This document shows positions 4,053-6,710 of a stretch of DNA of 6,710 bases, in pieces. The DNA lies in contig CAKRHL010000116.1 in assembly GCA_934338765.1 (NCBI GenBank), forward strand, positions 1 to 6,710. The letters are read 5' to 3'. This DNA is from an uncultured Lachnospiraceae bacterium. GTDB taxonomy: Bacteria > Bacillota > Clostridia > Lachnospirales > Lachnospiraceae. Below the pieces are notes generated by a model. It did no database searches and was not told the DNA's origin. It worked only from the letters and a program-made list of their open reading frames with translations. A program made the translations under genes and the position numbers. Each line of letters opens with the position of its first letter. Positions within the stretch are counted from its first letter, which is position 1.

Positions 4053-6710
4053 TGCCAAAATTAGAGGGAATTAAACGTGTATTGGTAATTGGTTCCGGTC
4101 CGATCGTCATCGGACAGGCAGCAGAGTTTGACTATGCGGGAACACAGGCATGCCGTTCTCTGAAGGAAGAGGGAATGGAGGTTATCCTTGTTAATTCCAA
4201 TCCTGCAACGATCATGACGGACAAAGATATTGCGGATAAGGTATATATTGAGCCATTGACGGTTGGAGTACTCCAGCATATCATTGAGGTAGAAAAACCG
4301 GACAGTCTTCTTCCAAACATGGGTGGACAGGCCGGTCTGAACCTTGGTATGGAGCTTGCGGAGTCCGGATTTTTGGACAGTCATAATGTAAAGCTTCTTG
4401 GAACAACAGCAGAAACGATCCGTAATGCGGAGGGACGTCAGGAGTTTAAGGATCTGATGGAGCGGATCGGAGAGCCATGTGCTCCTTCTGAGCTGGTAGA
4501 GAATATTGAAGACGGTGTGGCTTTTGCAGAAAAGATCGGTTATCCGGTGGTTCTGCGTCCGGCCTATACCCTTGGTGGTTCCGGCGGTGGAATTGCCCAT
4601 GATCAGGAAGAGCTGGAGGAGATACTTTCCAATGGTCTTCGTCTTTCCCGTGTGGGTCAGGTTCTTGTGGAGAGGTGTATTGCCGGATGGAAAGAGATTG
4701 AGTATGAGGTAATGCGTGACAGCAACGGAAACTGCATTACCGTATGTAATATGGAAAACCTGGATCCGGTTGGTGTTCATACCGGTGACAGTATTGTTGT
4801 GGCACCATCCCAGACTTTGTCCGATAAGGAGTACCAGATGCTTCGTTCTTCTGCACTCAAGATCATCAGCGAGCTGGGAGTGACCGGTGGATGTAACGTA
4901 CAGTTTGCACTTCATCCGACATCCTTTGAATACTGTGTGATCGAGGTAAACCCTCGTGTCAGCCGTTCTTCTGCACTGGCTTCCAAGGCAACCGGATATC
5001 CGATTGCCAAGGTGGCAGCAAAGATCGCGCTGGGATATACTCTGGATGAGATTCCAAATGCCGTTACCGGCAAGACCTATGCAAGCTTTGAGCCGGCACT
5101 GGATTACTGTGTTGTCAAGATTCCAAGACTTCCGTTTGATAAATTTATCAATGCAAAGCGTACTCTGACCACACAGATGAAGGCAACCGGTGAGGTTATG
5201 AGTATCTGTACCAATTTTGAGGGCGGTCTGATGAAAGCCATCCGTTCTCTGGCACAGCATGTCGATTGTCTGGAGACCGGCGACTACGATGGAATGTCTG
5301 ACGAGGACGTACTGGATAAGCTGGATATCGTTGATGACCGTCGTATCTATCTGATTGCAGAGATTCTTCGCCGTGGTATTGCATCCTATGATAAGATCCA
5401 CGAGATCACTAAGATTGATGAGTGGTTTATAGACAAGATCGCTATTCTGGTGGAGATGGAAAAGAAGCTCAAGGGCTGCAATGGCAACATTGACAAAGAG
5501 CTTATGAAGGAAGCGAAGAGAATGGAATTCCCGGACAACGTGATCGCACGCTGGACCGGCAAGACGGAGGAAGAGGTAAAGCAGCTTCGTTATGAGTATG
5601 GAATTACCGCTGCTTTCAAAATGGTAGATACCTGTGCCGCAGAGTTTGCGTCAGAGACACCTTATTATTATGGATGTTTTGATGGAACCAATGAGGTGGA
5701 AGAGACAAGTGACCGCAAAAAGATCATGGTACTGGGTTCCGGTCCGATCCGTATTGGACAGGGTATCGAGTTTGACTACTGCTCGGTGCACAGTGTATGG
5801 GCACTGAAGCAGGAGGGCTATGAGACGATTATTGTAAATAACAACCCGGAGACGGTAAGTACAGACTTTGATATTGCCGATAAGCTGTATTTTGAACCGT
5901 TGACACCGGAGGATGTTGAGAATATTGTCCGTCTGGAGAAGCCGGACGGAGCTGTGGTACAGTTTGGTGGACAGACAGCCATCAACCTGACAGAATCCCT
6001 GATCAAGATGGGCGTGAAGATTCTTGGTACAAGTGCTGAGAACGTTGATGCTGCCGAGGATCGTGAGCTGTTTGACGAGATCCTGGAGGAGTGTTGTATC
6101 CCGAGAGCAAAGGGTGATACCGTATTTACTACGGAGGAAGCATTAAAGGTTGCCAACGAGCTTGGTTATCCGGTACTGATCCGTCCTTCCTATGTGCTGG
6201 GTGGACAGGGCATGCAGATCGCTGTCCGTGATCAGGATATAGTAGAGTTTATGGCGGTCATTAACCGTTATCATCAGGAGCATCCGATCCTGATCGATAA
6301 GTATCTCATGGGTAAGGAGATTGAGGTGGATGCCGTATGTGACGGCGAGGATATTCTGATCCCGGGTATTATGGAGCATATTGAGAGAGCCGGTATCCAT
6401 TCCGGTGACAGTATTTCCGTATATCCGGCACAGACAATCTCCGATAAGATCAAGCGTGTTCTGGTGGATTATACCGGCAAGCTGGCACGTTCCCTTCACG
6501 TCATTGGTCTGATCAATATTCAGTTTATCGTATATCAGGATGAGGTTTATGTGATCGAGGTAAATCCTCGTTCCAGCCGTACCGTACCATATATCAGTAA
6601 AGTAACAGGTATCCCGATCGTTGATCTGGCTTCCCGTGTGATCCTGGGAGCCAAGATCCGTGACCTTGGCTTTGAGCCGGGTCTTGCACCGGATGCAGGC
6701 TATCTGGCCA
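4052..6710 (+). CDS. carB: Carbamoyl-phosphate synthase large subunit (3' end outside the window)
   Basis: 886 whole codons are present of roughly 1,070; the frame is open to the last base. CarB makes carbamoyl phosphate from bicarbonate, ammonia delivered by CarA, and two ATP. The first ATP-grasp half (about 1-400) makes carboxyphosphate: [20 protein letters not shown] near residue 14, R129, R169, GGSGGG (175-180), E215 in GWKEIEYE, and E298/N300 in [10 protein letters not shown]. Up to about residue 300 the numbering matches the E. coli enzyme as I recall it. The oligomerisation region lies at about 401-553. The second ATP-grasp half begins at about 556 with [19 protein letters not shown] and ends, as far as seen, with [15 protein letters not shown]. 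The two halves are the family's ancient internal duplication. The C-terminal allosteric (MGS-like) domain and any terminator are beyond the window, so effector binding cannot be judged. I saw no frameshift or missing catalytic residue. Confidence 0.98.
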   Translation, partial: MPKLEGIKRVLVIGSGPIVIGQAAEFDYAGTQACRSLKEEGMEVILVNSNPATIMTDKDIADKVYIEPLTVGVLQHIIEVEKPDSLLPNMGGQAGLNLGMELAESGFLDSHNVKLLGTTAETIRNAEGRQEFKDLMERIGEPCAPSELVENIEDGVAFAEKIGYPVVLRPAYTLGGSGGGIAHDQEELEEILSNGLRLSRVGQVLVERCIAGWKEIEYEVMRDSNGNCITVCNMENLDPVGVHTGDSIVVAPSQTLSDKEYQMLRSSALKIISELGVTGGCNVQFALHPTSFEYCVIEVNPRVSRSSALASKATGYPIAKVAAKIALGYTLDEIPNAVTGKTYASFEPALDYCVVKIPRLPFDKFINAKRTLTTQMKATGEVMSICTNFEGGLMKAIRSLAQHVDCLETGDYDGMSDEDVLDKLDIVDDRRIYLIAEILRRGIASYDKIHEITKIDEWFIDKIAILVEMEKKLKGCNGNIDKELMKEAKRMEFPDNVIARWTGKTEEEVKQLRYEYGITAAFKMVDTCAAEFASETPYYYGCFDGTNEVEETSDRKKIMVLGSGPIRIGQGIEFDYCSVHSVWALKQEGYETIIVNNNPETVSTDFDIADKLYFEPLTPEDVENIVRLEKPDGAVVQFGGQTAINLTESLIKMGVKILGTSAENVDAAEDRELFDEILEECCIPRAKGDTVFTTEEALKVANELGYPVLIRPSYVLGGQGMQIAVRDQDIVEFMAVINRYHQEHPILIDKYLMGKEIEVDAVCDGEDILIPGIMEHIERAGIHSGDSISVYPAQTISDKIKRVLVDYTGKLARSLHVIGLINIQFIVYQDEVYVIEVNPRSSRTVPYISKVTGIPIVDLASRVILGAKIRDLGFEPGLAPDAGYLA

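Noticed and set aside
4061..5401. A 446-codon open frame on the minus strand opposite carB (and shorter minus-strand frames at 1785-2252 and 6143-6499).
   Set aside because: It lies wholly opposite conserved carB codons, has no fitting ribosome site, and its translation is rich in Cys, His and Arg without any domain pattern. It is a by-product of codon bias in carB; the same holds for the others opposite the GS-like gene and carB.
4052..6710. The similarity between the two halves of carB as a recent repeat or assembly duplication.
   Set aside because: All CarB proteins have two homologous ATP-grasp halves; here they are diverged at the expected positions.

Overview
The window looks like a piece of a low-to-medium GC Bacillota chromosome, most likely a gut clostridium of the Lachnospiraceae type. 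The support is the strong AGGAGG ribosome sites, a consensus sigma-A promoter, a glutamine synthetase-like protein closest in style to the clostridial GSI-alpha form as I remember it, and the gene order GS-like, ANTAR regulator, carA, carB. The assignment rests on recognition, not on a search.

Left part (1-954): an AT-richer accessory stretch. Two sampled 60-base blocks in the HNH gene count 38% and 35% GC, against 42-58% in three blocks of carB. It holds the 3' end of an unidentified protein that runs in from the left, an HNH nuclease of the PtuB / TIGR02646 kind (normally the partner of an AAA ATPase in Septu- and retron-type anti-phage systems), a 21-base near-perfect palindrome, and a small unrecognised protein of 72 residues. 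The junction between the first two genes is odd: the HNH gene has no ATG, GTG, TTG or CTG where its conserved N-terminus should begin, and the upstream frame runs on for more than 100 bases into it.

Right part (951-6710): one tightly packed operon behind a perfect TTGACA-17-TATAAT promoter. It encodes a full-length GS-fold protein, an ANTAR-domain regulator with a degenerate receiver, the glutaminase subunit CarA, and the synthetase subunit CarB (886 codons visible, cut by the window end). CarA and CarB have the active-site residues checked and supply carbamoyl phosphate for pyrimidines and arginine. No stretch above 300 bases lacks a gene.

The main point of interest is the GS-like protein. 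Its fold and length are intact, but four of the six metal-binding residues of GSI, the flap glutamate and one substrate arginine are replaced. It is therefore almost certainly a non-catalytic paralogue. The ANTAR protein next to it has lost the phospho-acceptor aspartate. A pseudo-enzyme sensor paired with a phosphorylation-independent antiterminator, in an operon whose last two genes consume glutamine, resembles the AmiC-AmiR arrangement and the way B. subtilis GS controls TnrA and GlnR. I propose it as a glutamine/nitrogen-sensing antitermination module; this is inference.
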